Shown one piece after another: positions 17,195 through 25,813 of a stretch of 64,000 nucleotides of DNA; positions within the stretch are counted from its first letter, which is position 1; each line of letters opens with the position of its first letter. The stretch is taken from NCBI GenBank assembly GCA_012317185.1, contig CP048838.1:434001-498000 (forward strand). The letters run 5' to 3'. The stretch comes from [Clostridium] innocuum. GTDB taxonomy: Bacteria; Bacillota_I; Bacilli_A; Erysipelotrichales; Erysipelotrichaceae. The notes beneath the pieces are model-generated. The model did no database searches, was not told the DNA's origin, and was given only the letters and a program-made list of their open reading frames with translations. Made by a program: the position numbers and the translations under genes.

Positions 17195-19467
17195 AGTACA
17201 TCAATCAGCCCGTTATAAAGAAGGATGCCTATGCTCTGCTTAGCGGGAAGCCGGTGTATACGGATGATCTGGCTCCTGCGGACTGTCTTGTCATCAAGCT
17301 GCTTCGCTCACCGCATGCGCATGCGAGAATCAAATCCATCGATACCGGTGCTGCGAAACGCATTCCGGGTGTCGAAGCCATATTTACTTATAAGGATGTT
17401 CCTGCATCGAGATTCACGCTGGCAGGGCAGACCTATCCCGAGCCATCCCCATACGATCGTCTGATACTGGATGAGGTTGTACGGTATGTCGGTGATGAGG
17501 TTGCCATCATTGCCGCAAAGAATGAAGCGAGTGCGCTGCAGGCGATGAAGCTGATTCGCGTTGAGTATGAAGTATATGATGCTGTGCTGGATTTCACAAA
17601 GGCACTCGACCATCCGGTTATCGTTCATGCGGAAGAGGACTATAAGCTGCTGTGTGAAATCGGGAATGAACGGCTGCGCAATCTGCACTCTCATGATGAA
17701 AGCATCGTTGGTGATGTCGATCAGGCGTTTGCGGAATGCGATGTTGTTTTGGAACGTGAGTATCATACAAAAGCCAATGCACAGGCGATGATGGAAACCT
17801 TTCGCTCCTATGCCTATATGGATACCTTTGACCGCCTGAATGTGGTCAGCTCCACACAGGTGCCTTTCCATATCCGGCGCATGGTTGCCAATGCGCTGGA
17901 GCTACCAAAATCACAGATCAAGGTGATCAAGCCGCGAATCGGCGGAGGGTTTGGCGCCAAGCAGACAGGCTGTACCGAAATCTTTACAGCCTTTGTTACA
18001 TGGAAGCTGAAGAAGCCGTGCAAGCTTGTGTATACCAGAGAGGAAACCTTTATGGCGAGCAACTCCCGCCATGAAATGAAGATGCATGTGAAAATCGGTG
18101 CCATGAAGGATGGGGAAATCCGTGCAATCGATTTGTACACCCTGTCCAATACAGGTGCCTATGGAGAGCATGGGTCAACGACTGTCGGTTTAAGCGGACA
18201 TAAGTCACTTCCGATTTATAATCATGTAAAGGCAAGCCGCTTTGTTTCGGATGTCGTTTATACAAATACAATGACAGCAGGTGCATACCGCGGCTATGGC
18301 GCTACGCAGGGACAGTTTGCAGTAGAATCTGCAGTGAATGAACTGGCGGATACCCTGCATATTGATCCATGTGAGCTGCGTTTGAAGAATATGGTGCAGG
18401 AAGATGAAGTTATGAAGCAGTATTATGGCGAGCATTTAAACAGCTGTGCACTGGATCGCTGTCTCAGGAAGGCTATGGATATGATTGGTTGGAAGGAGAA
18501 GGCACTGTGCCGTGACATGGGAGATAAGGTGCGCGGTCTAGGTGTAGCTTTGTCCATGCAGGGAAGCGGTATTGCCAACGTGGATATCGCATCAACCGTG
18601 ATCAAGCTGCAGGATGACGGATTTTACACCTTGTCGATCGGCGCAACGGATATGGGTACCGGATGTGATACGATTTTGGCGCAGATGGCTGCGGAATGTC
18701 TGGACTGTGATGTGGATAATATCATAACACAGTCTGTGGATACGGACGCATCTCCATACGATACCGGCTCCTATGCTTCTGCAACGACCTATGTAACCGG
18801 CATGGCAGTTGTGAAAACGTGTGAGGAGCTAAAGAAACAGATTCTGCGTGAGGCGGCAGTCCTTCTGGACGTGGAAGAGGAGCATATCACATTTGATGGA
18901 AGTATGCTTCGTGCAGTGGAGGATGATAAAGAAATCACACTGGCAGAGTTTGCGAACCGCTGTTTTGCGGGCGGCAAGGGTGCGTGTCTGATAGCGAGTG
19001 CATCCCACTGTTCACCGACTTCTCCTCCTCCGTTTATGGCAGGAATCGCAGAGGTGGATGTAGATAAGCTCACGGGAGAGATTACGCTGGTGGATTATGC
19101 GGCTGTTGTGGACTGCGGGACGGTTATCAATCCCAATCTTGCCAGAATTCAGACAGAGGGTGGTATTGCTCAGGGAATCGGTATGGCGCTCTATGAGGAT
19201 ATCACGTACTCCTGTAAGGGCAGGATGCGCAACAATTCCTTTCTGCAATATAAAATCCCGACACGGCAGGATGTCGGTACAATACGGGTTGATTTTGAAA
19301 GCAGCTACGAGGATAATGGTCCGTTCGGGGCGAAATCCATCGGCGAGGTTGTTATCAACACACCGGCACCGGCAATTGCGTCGGCTGTAGCACATGCAAG
19401 CGGTGTGCAGGTTCGCACATTGCCGATCACGGCAGAAAAGGTTTTACTAAAGAAGGATGAAGACTGA
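17191..19467 (+). CDS. xdhA: Xanthine dehydrogenase-type molybdenum-binding subunit
   Basis: The 758-residue catalytic subunit has the cofactor-binding blocks RIGGGFGAKQ (about residue 249), AGAYRGYGATQGQFAVE (about 366) and the active-site loop GPFGAKSIGEVV near residue 715, whose Glu is the catalytic base. These enzymes hydroxylate purines or other heterocycles. The ATG at 17191 has AAAGGAGGGG upstream. The guanine riboswitch and purine permease upstream favour xanthine or hypoxanthine as substrate. No selD or yqe-type selenium genes are nearby, so a selenium form is not supported. Confidence 0.93.
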   Translation: MKYINQPVIKKDAYALLSGKPVYTDDLAPADCLVIKLLRSPHAHARIKSIDTGAAKRIPGVEAIFTYKDVPASRFTLAGQTYPEPSPYDRLILDEVVRYVGDEVAIIAAKNEASALQAMKLIRVEYEVYDAVLDFTKALDHPVIVHAEEDYKLLCEIGNERLRNLHSHDESIVGDVDQAFAECDVVLEREYHTKANAQAMMETFRSYAYMDTFDRLNVVSSTQVPFHIRRMVANALELPKSQIKVIKPRIGGGFGAKQTGCTEIFTAFVTWKLKKPCKLVYTREETFMASNSRHEMKMHVKIGAMKDGEIRAIDLYTLSNTGAYGEHGSTTVGLSGHKSLPIYNHVKASRFVSDVVYTNTMTAGAYRGYGATQGQFAVESAVNELADTLHIDPCELRLKNMVQEDEVMKQYYGEHLNSCALDRCLRKAMDMIGWKEKALCRDMGDKVRGLGVALSMQGSGIANVDIASTVIKLQDDGFYTLSIGATDMGTGCDTILAQMAAECLDCDVDNIITQSVDTDASPYDTGSYASATTYVTGMAVVKTCEELKKQILREAAVLLDVEEEHITFDGSMLRAVEDDKEITLAEFANRCFAGGKGACLIASASHCSPTSPPPFMAGIAEVDVDKLTGEITLVDYAAVVDCGTVINPNLARIQTEGGIAQGIGMALYEDITYSCKGRMRNNSFLQYKIPTRQDVGTIRVDFESSYEDNGPFGAKSIGEVVINTPAPAIASAVAHASGVQVRTLPITAEKVLLKKDED

Positions 19468-20005
19468 CCTCATTCTGTTAGCCTCCGGATATTCGCGCAG
19501 GTTTCAGGGAAATAAGCTGTTGTATGAGCTGGACGGGATGCCGCTGATTGCACATACACTGCAAAAGCTTTCGACTTTAAATCCGCATTCTCTCATCGTG
19601 GTAACACAGTATGAAGAAGTTGAAAAGCTGGCAAGGGACTATAACGCAGTTGTGGTTTTCAATACGCAGGCCCGAAAAGGACAATCGTTTTCCATACGAC
19701 TTGGAATTGAAAGAAGTACTGCTGATCAGGCAATGCTGTGTGTTGCGGATCAGCCGTATCTGCGCTTACATACATTTAAGAAGCTGCTGGAGCTGGCAGA
19801 TGGAGAACATATTATCTGTGTTACCTGTCAAGGTATTTTAAGAAATCCTGCTATATTCCCCAGGAAATATTACAAGGAGCTGTTAGCCTTGTCGGATGAA
19901 CAGGGTGGAAAACAGATTTTGAAAAAATACAGGGAAAAGGTCATCGCTGTGCCATGCGATGTGGATGAGGTATGGGATATTGATAAAAGAAGTGATTTGA
20001 AATAA
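19457..20005 (+). CDS. mocA: MobA/MocA-like molybdenum cofactor nucleotidyltransferase
   Basis: The 182-residue protein starts with a nucleotidyltransferase loop (LLASGYSRRFQGNKLLYEL) that matches the LAAGxSxRxGxxK motif of MobA/MocA, and it has CVADQPYLR as the Mg-binding Asp motif. MocA attaches CMP to molybdopterin to give the cytosine dinucleotide cofactor used by xanthine dehydrogenase-family enzymes. It overlaps the catalytic-subunit gene by 11 bases and ends the operon. The dinucleotide specificity is inferred from the partner enzyme. Confidence 0.88.
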   Translation: MKTDLILLASGYSRRFQGNKLLYELDGMPLIAHTLQKLSTLNPHSLIVVTQYEEVEKLARDYNAVVVFNTQARKGQSFSIRLGIERSTADQAMLCVADQPYLRLHTFKKLLELADGEHIICVTCQGILRNPAIFPRKYYKELLALSDEQGGKQILKKYREKVIAVPCDVDEVWDIDKRSDLK

Positions 20006-20020
20006 TAGAATTGTTAAAAA

Positions 20021-20090
20021 GGAAAGTCATGACGGTTGGAAATTGCTTGGAATAAAGCTGAATCCACAACTATTCATAGACTTTCTTTTT
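20021..20090 (+). terminator. Probable terminator of the purine operon
   Basis: GAAAGTC(A)TGA at 20022-20032 pairs with TCATAGACTTTC at 20074-20085, and a T6 run follows. The loop is long and may fold internally. Confidence 0.6.
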
Positions 20091-20214
20091 TATGAAAATA
20101 AGCAGTCATTGTACAAGATATACAGTTTCTCCGGTTCCTGTAAATGGATGTATACATCGCATTGGTATATCGGCCATGTGTAATTTTTTCTATCTCATAG
20201 GAATGGTATCTTAT

Positions 20215-20508
20215 TCATTCGATGGAAGAGTCTTTTTTGAAGATTTCAACAAAGGAGTATACATTGGTCGCATCATCCTTTTCCCCAGCATGCTGGATAC
20301 ATATCCAAATAGAATACACTTTTTTAATCTTATCATAATCAGAATGCTGAAATCCATCTGGTGCATTCATCTGCTTTGATAGAAGTCTGCTGCTATAGTA
20401 GATGGCTCGACTAACCAGTGGATAGCCCGGGTTATCCTTATGCTGTGCCTCAAGATTTGTGAACTTCATCTGTGAATCGAGGCAATCTGAAGGCATCCCT
20501 TTTATCAT
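20215..20508 (-). pseudogene. Fragment of a PD-(D/E)XK nuclease-family transposase (Rpn-like)
   Basis: The minus strand encodes about 97 residues, including FTNLEAQHKDNPGYPLVSRA, IYYSSRLLSKQ and YDKIKKVYSIWIC. These match the centre of the Rpn/PD-(D/E)XK 'family transposase' proteins common in Firmicutes, which normally have about 280-330 residues. Both ends are missing: a TAG lies in frame just upstream, and the reading ends soon after the SIWIC block. The rest of the 665-base gap between the operon and ung holds nothing else I can support. Confidence 0.65.
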
Positions 20509-20670
20509 TCTGTGTACATCTTTCTAAGAGAATCATGCTTTATAAAGGATATGGTTTTCTTTTCTTACAGTTTCGGCTTTTATACCGTTTCAGAATTTTA
20601 TCAAAGGAATGGTACTGTTACCTCTCCTTTAATTATGATATGATTATACCGTTTGAGGAAGTGATAAAAC

Positions 20671-21330
20671 ATGAAGCAATGGAAGGAACTCTTCCAGCAG
20701 GAAGAACAACAGGAATATTACCAGAAGCTGATGCAGTTTCTGGATGAGGAATATGCACATAGGACAATCTATCCTCCAAGGGAGGATTTATTCACCTGCT
20801 TCACAAGCTGCCCCTTTGAAGCAGTGAAGGTGGTGATACTCGGACAGGATCCATATCATCAGCCAGATCAGGCGCACGGACTTTGTTTTTCTGTTCGAAA
20901 GGGCGTACAAATACCACGCAGCCTGAAAAATATTTACAAGGAATTAAAGAGTGATATGAATATTGATGCACCATCTCACGGATGCTTAACAGACTGGGCG
21001 AAGCAGGGAGTCTTTTTGATGAATACAGTTATGAGCGTACGTGAGGGACAGGCGGCATCACATAAGAAAAAGGGCTGGGAAACCTTTACGGATACGGTTA
21101 TTTCAGCTTTGAATGAGCAGGAAAAGGGAATTGTTTTCGTCCTATGGGGGAGCCATGCACAGAAAAAAGCAGAGCTGATTACCGGTAGACAGCATCGCAT
21201 CCTGATGTCTGCACATCCATCCCCGCTATCCGCATCCAGAGGCTTTTTTTGCAGCCGGCCGTTTTCCACTGTGAACAGATATCTGGAGGAAATGGGAAGA
21301 ACTCCGATCGACTGGAGGCTGAGTGAATGA
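20671..21330 (+). CDS. ung: Uracil-DNA glycosylase
   Basis: The 219-residue family 1 enzyme removes uracil from DNA. The water-activating motif is GQDPYHQPDQAHGLCFSV (catalytic Asp near residue 61), the uracil-recognition Asn lies in FLMNTVMSVREG, and the DNA-intercalation loop is HPSPLSASRGFF. Length and motifs are complete. The gene overlaps folC by four bases (ATGA). Confidence 0.97.
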   Translation: MKQWKELFQQEEQQEYYQKLMQFLDEEYAHRTIYPPREDLFTCFTSCPFEAVKVVILGQDPYHQPDQAHGLCFSVRKGVQIPRSLKNIYKELKSDMNIDAPSHGCLTDWAKQGVFLMNTVMSVREGQAASHKKKGWETFTDTVISALNEQEKGIVFVLWGSHAQKKAELITGRQHRILMSAHPSPLSASRGFFCSRPFSTVNRYLEEMGRTPIDWRLSE

Positions 21331-22565
21331 GATTTCAGAAAGCAGAGGATGTTATTGCCATCATCGAACAGAGGAAAAACCGGGGCTATGGCCTTGACCA
21401 TTTCAAGGCCTATATGGCATCACTTGGAAATCCGCAGGATCGTTTGCGGAGCATTCATATCGCCGGAACGAATGGCAAGGGCAGTACGACAAATGATATT
21501 CGCAGTATCCTGCAGACAGCCGGCTACAAGGTAGGAAGCTTTACATCGCCATTTATGATTACCCATCTGGATCGTATACGAATCAATGATCAGGATATAA
21601 GAGAGGATGCGTTTCTTGCAATTACTAACCGGTTTTATGACAGCTGGATGGAATGGGACCTCAGTATGTTTGAAATTGATATGTGTATTGCGGTTTTCTA
21701 TTACCTGGAGGAACAAGTGGATTTCTGCGTGTTTGAAACAGGACTTGGCGGTCGAAAGGATGCAACCAACATCCTGCAGCCGCTCGTGTCGGTGATTACG
21801 AATATCGGAATGGATCACATGGAATTTCTCGGTGATACTCTGGAAAAAATTGCAAAAGAAAAGGCTGGAATTGTGAAGGAAGGTATTGATTTGATCACTG
21901 CAGAGGATAAGGAGTGCTGTCTGCAGGTGTTTCAGAAGCATACCGCTTCGGCTCATGCACAATGTATAAAGGCAGGGGAAATTTCAAATATACAGGAAAC
22001 AGCTGACGGGTTGTCCTTTGATTATGGGAATTTAAAGGATGTTGCATTATATGGAAAAGCAAGGTATCAGTGTCGAAATGCTGCCCTTGCGATAGAGGTA
22101 TGCTTATATCTGCAAAGACAGGGGCATATCCGGCTTACAGAAGCACAGCTGCGAACAGGTCTGCATCAGGCTGTCTGGATCGGACGGTTTGAAACAATTT
22201 CGAAGGAGCCTCTCATCATTTTGGACGGCGCACATAATGCGGATGGTATTCATGCCCTGTGTGAAACGTTGAAGCAGATGGAGGATGTGCAGGTACTGTT
22301 TTCTGTGTTGAAGGATAAGAATTTCGAAGCGATGCTGCAGGAGCTGGAAACGGTATGTGGGGAAATTCTTGTCGTACCCTTTTATAATGAACGAGCATTG
22401 GATGTGAAGCTGCTGGAGGGAAGAAAGCATATACATCTGATGGAGAGCTATGAACAGGGTATCGCGTATGCATTACAAAAAGCGAAACCTCTTGTTATTA
22501 CGGGTTCTCTGTATTTTATCAGTGATGTGCGTAAATATCTGATTAAGAAAGGGTATGCAGGATAG
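21327..22565 (+). CDS. folC: Bifunctional folylpolyglutamate/dihydrofolate synthase
   Basis: The 412-residue Mur ligase-like enzyme has the P-loop GTNGKGSTT (about residue 43), the Mg/substrate motif FETGLGGRKDATN (about 136), and the C-terminal DGAHN motif. It adds glutamate to folates, and often to dihydropteroate. The start overlaps the ung stop by four bases. A folate transporter gene under a tetrahydrofolate riboswitch lies 12 kb downstream, in keeping with mixed synthesis and salvage. Confidence 0.94.
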   Translation: MRFQKAEDVIAIIEQRKNRGYGLDHFKAYMASLGNPQDRLRSIHIAGTNGKGSTTNDIRSILQTAGYKVGSFTSPFMITHLDRIRINDQDIREDAFLAITNRFYDSWMEWDLSMFEIDMCIAVFYYLEEQVDFCVFETGLGGRKDATNILQPLVSVITNIGMDHMEFLGDTLEKIAKEKAGIVKEGIDLITAEDKECCLQVFQKHTASAHAQCIKAGEISNIQETADGLSFDYGNLKDVALYGKARYQCRNAALAIEVCLYLQRQGHIRLTEAQLRTGLHQAVWIGRFETISKEPLIILDGAHNADGIHALCETLKQMEDVQVLFSVLKDKNFEAMLQELETVCGEILVVPFYNERALDVKLLEGRKHIHLMESYEQGIAYALQKAKPLVITGSLYFISDVRKYLIKKGYAG

Positions 22566-22662
22566 AAAGGTATGGAACACATCTGTTTTTTCGTGAAATT
22601 AAATTGTTTTCATGTATAATGAAAGCAGATAGACATGAAAGAATATAATAGAGGTGAGGTTC

Positions 22663-23478
22663 ATGCAAACATTAGGCATTATTGAGTCATATTATCCATC
22701 CTTCACAAAATCAGAGAAGCGAATAGCGGATTTCATAATCGAGAGTAATTCCAAGGTTATTGATTTAACGCTGTCCGAGCTTGCCGTTATGCTGAACGTG
22801 GGAGAAGCGACAATCGTACGATTCTGTCGGAAAATGAAGCTGAAAGGATTTCAGGAATTGAAATTTTTATTGGCAATCGACGATGACGGAAAGCAGCAGG
22901 AGACAGATAAGCACGAATGTATAAAGAATAATCTGATACAAACAATTCAGATAACGGATTCCATGATTCAGCAGGAAGAAATCAATCATGCAATACAGTT
23001 GATTGAGGAAGCTGAATATATCTATTTTTTCGGTATCGGTACAAGCGGTCTCGCGGCTTCCATGGGCGAATCAAGACTTTTTCGATTCGGTAAACAGACA
23101 AAGGCAGTGACGGATTCACATCGACAGTTAATGCAGGCGAGTCTTTGTAATGAAAAGAATTTGATTATCATTGTATCGGTATCCGGTGAAACCAAGGATT
23201 TGATCGAAGCGGCTGAAGTAGCAATAAAAACAGGCTGCAAAATAATAACGATAACCAATCACATAACATCGACGCTTGCCAAATTGTCAGATTGTGTAAT
23301 TATCAGCTATGGAAAAGTGAATTTAATGAATGCAGGAACCTTCTCATCCATGGTCTCACAGCTGTTTATTCTTGATATACTTACCAGTGGATATGGATTG
23401 CATAATGCCGGAAGTGTCCGTATTGCCAGGGAAAATATTGCTAGAGTTATCTATGGCAAAACAAGAGATGAATCTTAG
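22663..23478 (+). CDS. MurR/RpiR family transcriptional regulator
   Basis: This 271-residue paralogue of the regulator at 421-1314 has an RpiR helix-turn-helix (GEATIVRFCRKMKLKGFQEL) and a SIS domain (FFGIGTSGLAASMG; VSVSGETKDLIEAAEVA). The ATG at 22663 has GAGGTGAGG upstream. A TATAAT at about 22615 serves as -10. It ends before a terminator and precedes the PTS locus, so it could sense a phosphosugar from that pathway; alternatively, it acts elsewhere. Confidence 0.88.
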   Translation: MQTLGIIESYYPSFTKSEKRIADFIIESNSKVIDLTLSELAVMLNVGEATIVRFCRKMKLKGFQELKFLLAIDDDGKQQETDKHECIKNNLIQTIQITDSMIQQEEINHAIQLIEEAEYIYFFGIGTSGLAASMGESRLFRFGKQTKAVTDSHRQLMQASLCNEKNLIIIVSVSGETKDLIEAAEVAIKTGCKIITITNHITSTLAKLSDCVIISYGKVNLMNAGTFSSMVSQLFILDILTSGYGLHNAGSVRIARENIARVIYGKTRDES

Positions 23479-23538
23479 TAATAAATTCATTTCGGGCTTT
23501 ATTGTCAAAATAGTTTTCATGATAAATCAGTTATAAAG

Positions 23539-23578
23539 AACAGTACGATTGTCTATATGGTCGTATTGTTTTTTTTAT
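23539..23578 (+). terminator. Rho-independent terminator
   Basis: AACAGTACGA pairs with TCGTATTGTT and a T8 run follows. It ends the RpiR transcript. Confidence 0.9.
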
Positions 23579-23713
23579 GTTGAGGTTGAGAAAAACCATA
23601 TAGGGGCAGGACACAACAATGCTTTGTATCATCAGATATGCATTTATCATACTTTTATTATTATAACGGTTACGAGTTTTGTATAAAAAATAGAAAATAG
23701 TGTTAGTTTACTA

Positions 23714-23750
23714 TTTACATGTATATACATCCATGATATCATATGGATGT
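23714..23750 (+). promoter_or_regulatory. Candidate GntR operator (site 1) and adjacent inverted repeat
   Basis: The palindrome ATGTATATACAT at 23719-23730 is the same core as at 24332-24343. Overlapping it, ACATCCAT at 23727-23734 pairs with ATGGATGT at 23743-23750. HutC/TreR-type GntR repressors bind TGTATATACA-like palindromes. The site lies upstream of the first gene of the PTS locus. Confidence 0.6.
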
Positions 23751-23811
23751 GGAGTTAAAACTCAAAATAATAAAATAATATGGAGAAAACTCCATAAAGG
23801 AGGGTGTGCGT

Positions 23812-24309
23812 ATGCAGATATCCTATGAATTAGATTATCGCGATGCTGCACGCTTTACGCTGTATAGAAGTTTGGAGAATGCAGATGTAAAGCGGAGGAA
23901 AACGGTGCTGCGATGGATGGTCACAATTATGCTGCTTGCTATTATTCCGGCATTTCAGTTGAAACATACGGCAGCGATATCTCTGGTTCTGGTGATTTGT
24001 TTTTTATGGCTGGCTTTTTGCGATACATTTATGAATCATATACTATTAAAGCAGATATTAAAAGAACATAAAGAAATAACTTATGAGAGAATCGAGATAG
24101 TTTCAGCCAAAGAGTCATTGCTGATACACACAGGAAAAAAGCAACATTCTTATCCGTATGAGGAAATTACACATTTCTTATATTTCAAAAAGCTTCTGCT
24201 GCTGACACTCCATGACGGATCCAGCATATTGATACCAAGACATGCGTTCAACAGCAACCATGATTATAAGGCTTTCTATATGCACATTCTCAACCATTGC
24301 CCGCAATGA
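23812..24309 (+). CDS. YcxB-like membrane protein
   Basis: The 165-residue protein has two membrane helices close together (about residues 36-50 and 56-77) and a C-terminal soluble domain of the YcxB type, with YEEITHFLYFKKLLLLTL and IPRHAF. Function unknown for the family. The ATG at 23812 has AAGGAGG seven bases upstream. It is preceded by operator site 1 and followed by operator site 2, so it may be the first gene of the PTS operon or a separate unit under the same repressor. Confidence 0.75.
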   Translation: MQISYELDYRDAARFTLYRSLENADVKRRKTVLRWMVTIMLLAIIPAFQLKHTAAISLVLVICFLWLAFCDTFMNHILLKQILKEHKEITYERIEIVSAKESLLIHTGKKQHSYPYEEITHFLYFKKLLLLTLHDGSSILIPRHAFNSNHDYKAFYMHILNHCPQ

Positions 24310-24329
24310 TAAAAAATTTTACGGTTATT

Positions 24330-24345
24330 ACATGTATATACATGT
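24330..24345 (+). promoter_or_regulatory. Candidate GntR operator (site 2)
   Basis: ACATGTATATACATGT is a perfect 16-base palindrome, ending 13 bases before the SIS-gene start. It is the best copy of the motif also seen at 23719-23730 and, with two changes, at 29615-29626. Confidence 0.7.
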
Positions 24346-24358
24346 TAAGGAGGAAAAA

Positions 24359-25096
24359 ATGATAACTAAAGTATTTGAGACTGGATTTGATGTATTAAAC
24401 AAGGTAAGGGAAACCCAGCAGGAACAGCTTGACCAGGCGGCAAAGCTGATTGCAGATTGCTTTCTGGCACACAAAACGTTTTACGTTACAGGAAGCGGTC
24501 ATTCCCATACACTTTGTGAAGAATTCTATGGACGTGCAGGAGGTCTGGCATTTGTAGTTCCCATTATGACTAGTGAGCTGACGATGACAGAGCATCCTAC
24601 AAAAAGCTCGTTTTTGGAAAGACTGAGCGGTTATGCGGCTATACTGGCTGATCTGTATGATATAGAGGAAGGGGATGTCGTATTGATCGCATCCAATTCC
24701 GGAAGAAATGCCTACCCTATAGAAATGGCAATCGAAGCAAAGAAACGAGGAGCTTCTGTCATTGCAATCACCAATATTGCACATTCAAACGCTGTTTCAT
24801 CCCGTCATGAAAGTGGAAAAATGCTGATGGATATTGCAGATATCGTGATTGATAACTGTGGTGTGCCCGGAGATTGTGCAGTACAGATGGAGGGGGTAGC
24901 TGCTGCGGTGTGCCCGACTTCATCTATGGCCAATACCTTTATCGCACAGGCAATCAGTGTTCAGTGTGCCTATTATATAAAAGAAAAAGGAGTAACACCA
25001 CCTGTATTTGTAAGCTTGAATAGCGAAGGCACTGAGCATGTCAATGATGAATATTTCGAGAAATATACAAGAATGTATAAAAAGGCGCGCCTATGA
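24359..25096 (+). CDS. SIS-domain sugar-phosphate protein (UPF0309-like)
   Basis: The 245-residue protein has a single SIS domain with FYVTGSGHSHTLCEEFYGR near residue 40, LIASNSGRNAYPIEMA near 105 and VIAITNIAHSNAV. The pattern matches the UPF0309 group rather than GlmS-type isomerases or MurQ. SIS enzymes isomerise, deglycate or cleave ethers of phosphosugars. The ATG at 24359 follows AAGGAGGAAAA. It overlaps nanE by four bases, so the two probably act on the same imported phosphosugar. Confidence 0.85.
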   Translation: MITKVFETGFDVLNKVRETQQEQLDQAAKLIADCFLAHKTFYVTGSGHSHTLCEEFYGRAGGLAFVVPIMTSELTMTEHPTKSSFLERLSGYAAILADLYDIEEGDVVLIASNSGRNAYPIEMAIEAKKRGASVIAITNIAHSNAVSSRHESGKMLMDIADIVIDNCGVPGDCAVQMEGVAAAVCPTSSMANTFIAQAISVQCAYYIKEKGVTPPVFVSLNSEGTEHVNDEYFEKYTRMYKKARL

Positions 25097-25800
25097 CAAA
25101 ACGGGAAATTCTACAGCGCCTGAAGGGACAACTAATCGTTTCCTGTCAGGCATACGAAGATAATCCATTGTATGGCACAGAAAATATGGTCACGATGGCA
25201 AAATGTGTGCTGGCAGGCGGAGCCAAAGGGATCCGGGCATGCTGGCCTGAAAATGTAAGAGCCATACGTGCACTTACAGATGCACCGCTGATAGGAATCA
25301 ATAAAGTCATGCCATCAGCGGACACGGATTTTTATGACAGTGTCTTTATCACACCGAATTATGAATCAGCTGTAGCTGTTATTGAGGCAGGATGTGATGT
25401 CGTCGCACTGGATGGTACCTTGCGGGGTAGAAATGAGAAAGAATTAACTGAGCTTGTACAAAGATTGAAAGCCGCATATCCCGATATCGTATTGATGGCG
25501 GATCTGGCTACGGTTGAGGAAGGCATCATCTGTGAAAAAGCAGGATTTGACATCCTTTCCTCTACATTAAGCGGCTATACAAGAGATACGATGCATAACA
25601 ACCTGGGCGGACCGGATATTCAGCTGATTCGCGAATTGAAAAGCAGGACGAGCTGTCTGGTGAATGGAGAGGGTAAAATATGGGATAGTAAACAGCTTCG
25701 TGATGTATGGGCGGCAGGAGCTGATATGGTTACAATGGGCAGTGCCATAACGAATCCTATGAAAACCACAGCTTATTTGATTGATCAAATGAAAAAATGA
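25093..25800 (+). CDS. nanE: N-acetylmannosamine-6-phosphate 2-epimerase family
   Basis: The 235-residue TIM-barrel protein has NanE motifs: VSCQAYEDNPLYG near the N-terminus, GIRACWPENVRAIR, VVALDGTLR, LMADLATVEEG and VNGEGKIWDSKQ. NanE converts ManNAc-6-P to GlcNAc-6-P. No sialic acid lyase, ManNAc kinase or nagA/nagB lies in this window, so the source of its substrate is the PTS next to it or an unknown sugar. The segment after IGINK is longer than in typical NanE proteins. Confidence 0.88.
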   Translation: MTKREILQRLKGQLIVSCQAYEDNPLYGTENMVTMAKCVLAGGAKGIRACWPENVRAIRALTDAPLIGINKVMPSADTDFYDSVFITPNYESAVAVIEAGCDVVALDGTLRGRNEKELTELVQRLKAAYPDIVLMADLATVEEGIICEKAGFDILSSTLSGYTRDTMHNNLGGPDIQLIRELKSRTSCLVNGEGKIWDSKQLRDVWAAGADMVTMGSAITNPMKTTAYLIDQMKK

Positions 25801-25813
25801 GAGAGATGATGAT

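Noticed and set aside
17191..20005. Selenium-dependent molybdenum hydroxylase operon
   Set aside because: No selD, yqeB or yqeC-like genes accompany the enzyme in this window.
25093..25800. Sialic acid catabolic cluster based on nanE
   Set aside because: No nanA, nanK, nagA, nagB or sialic acid transporter is present; the neighbours are PTS, SIS and lyase genes.
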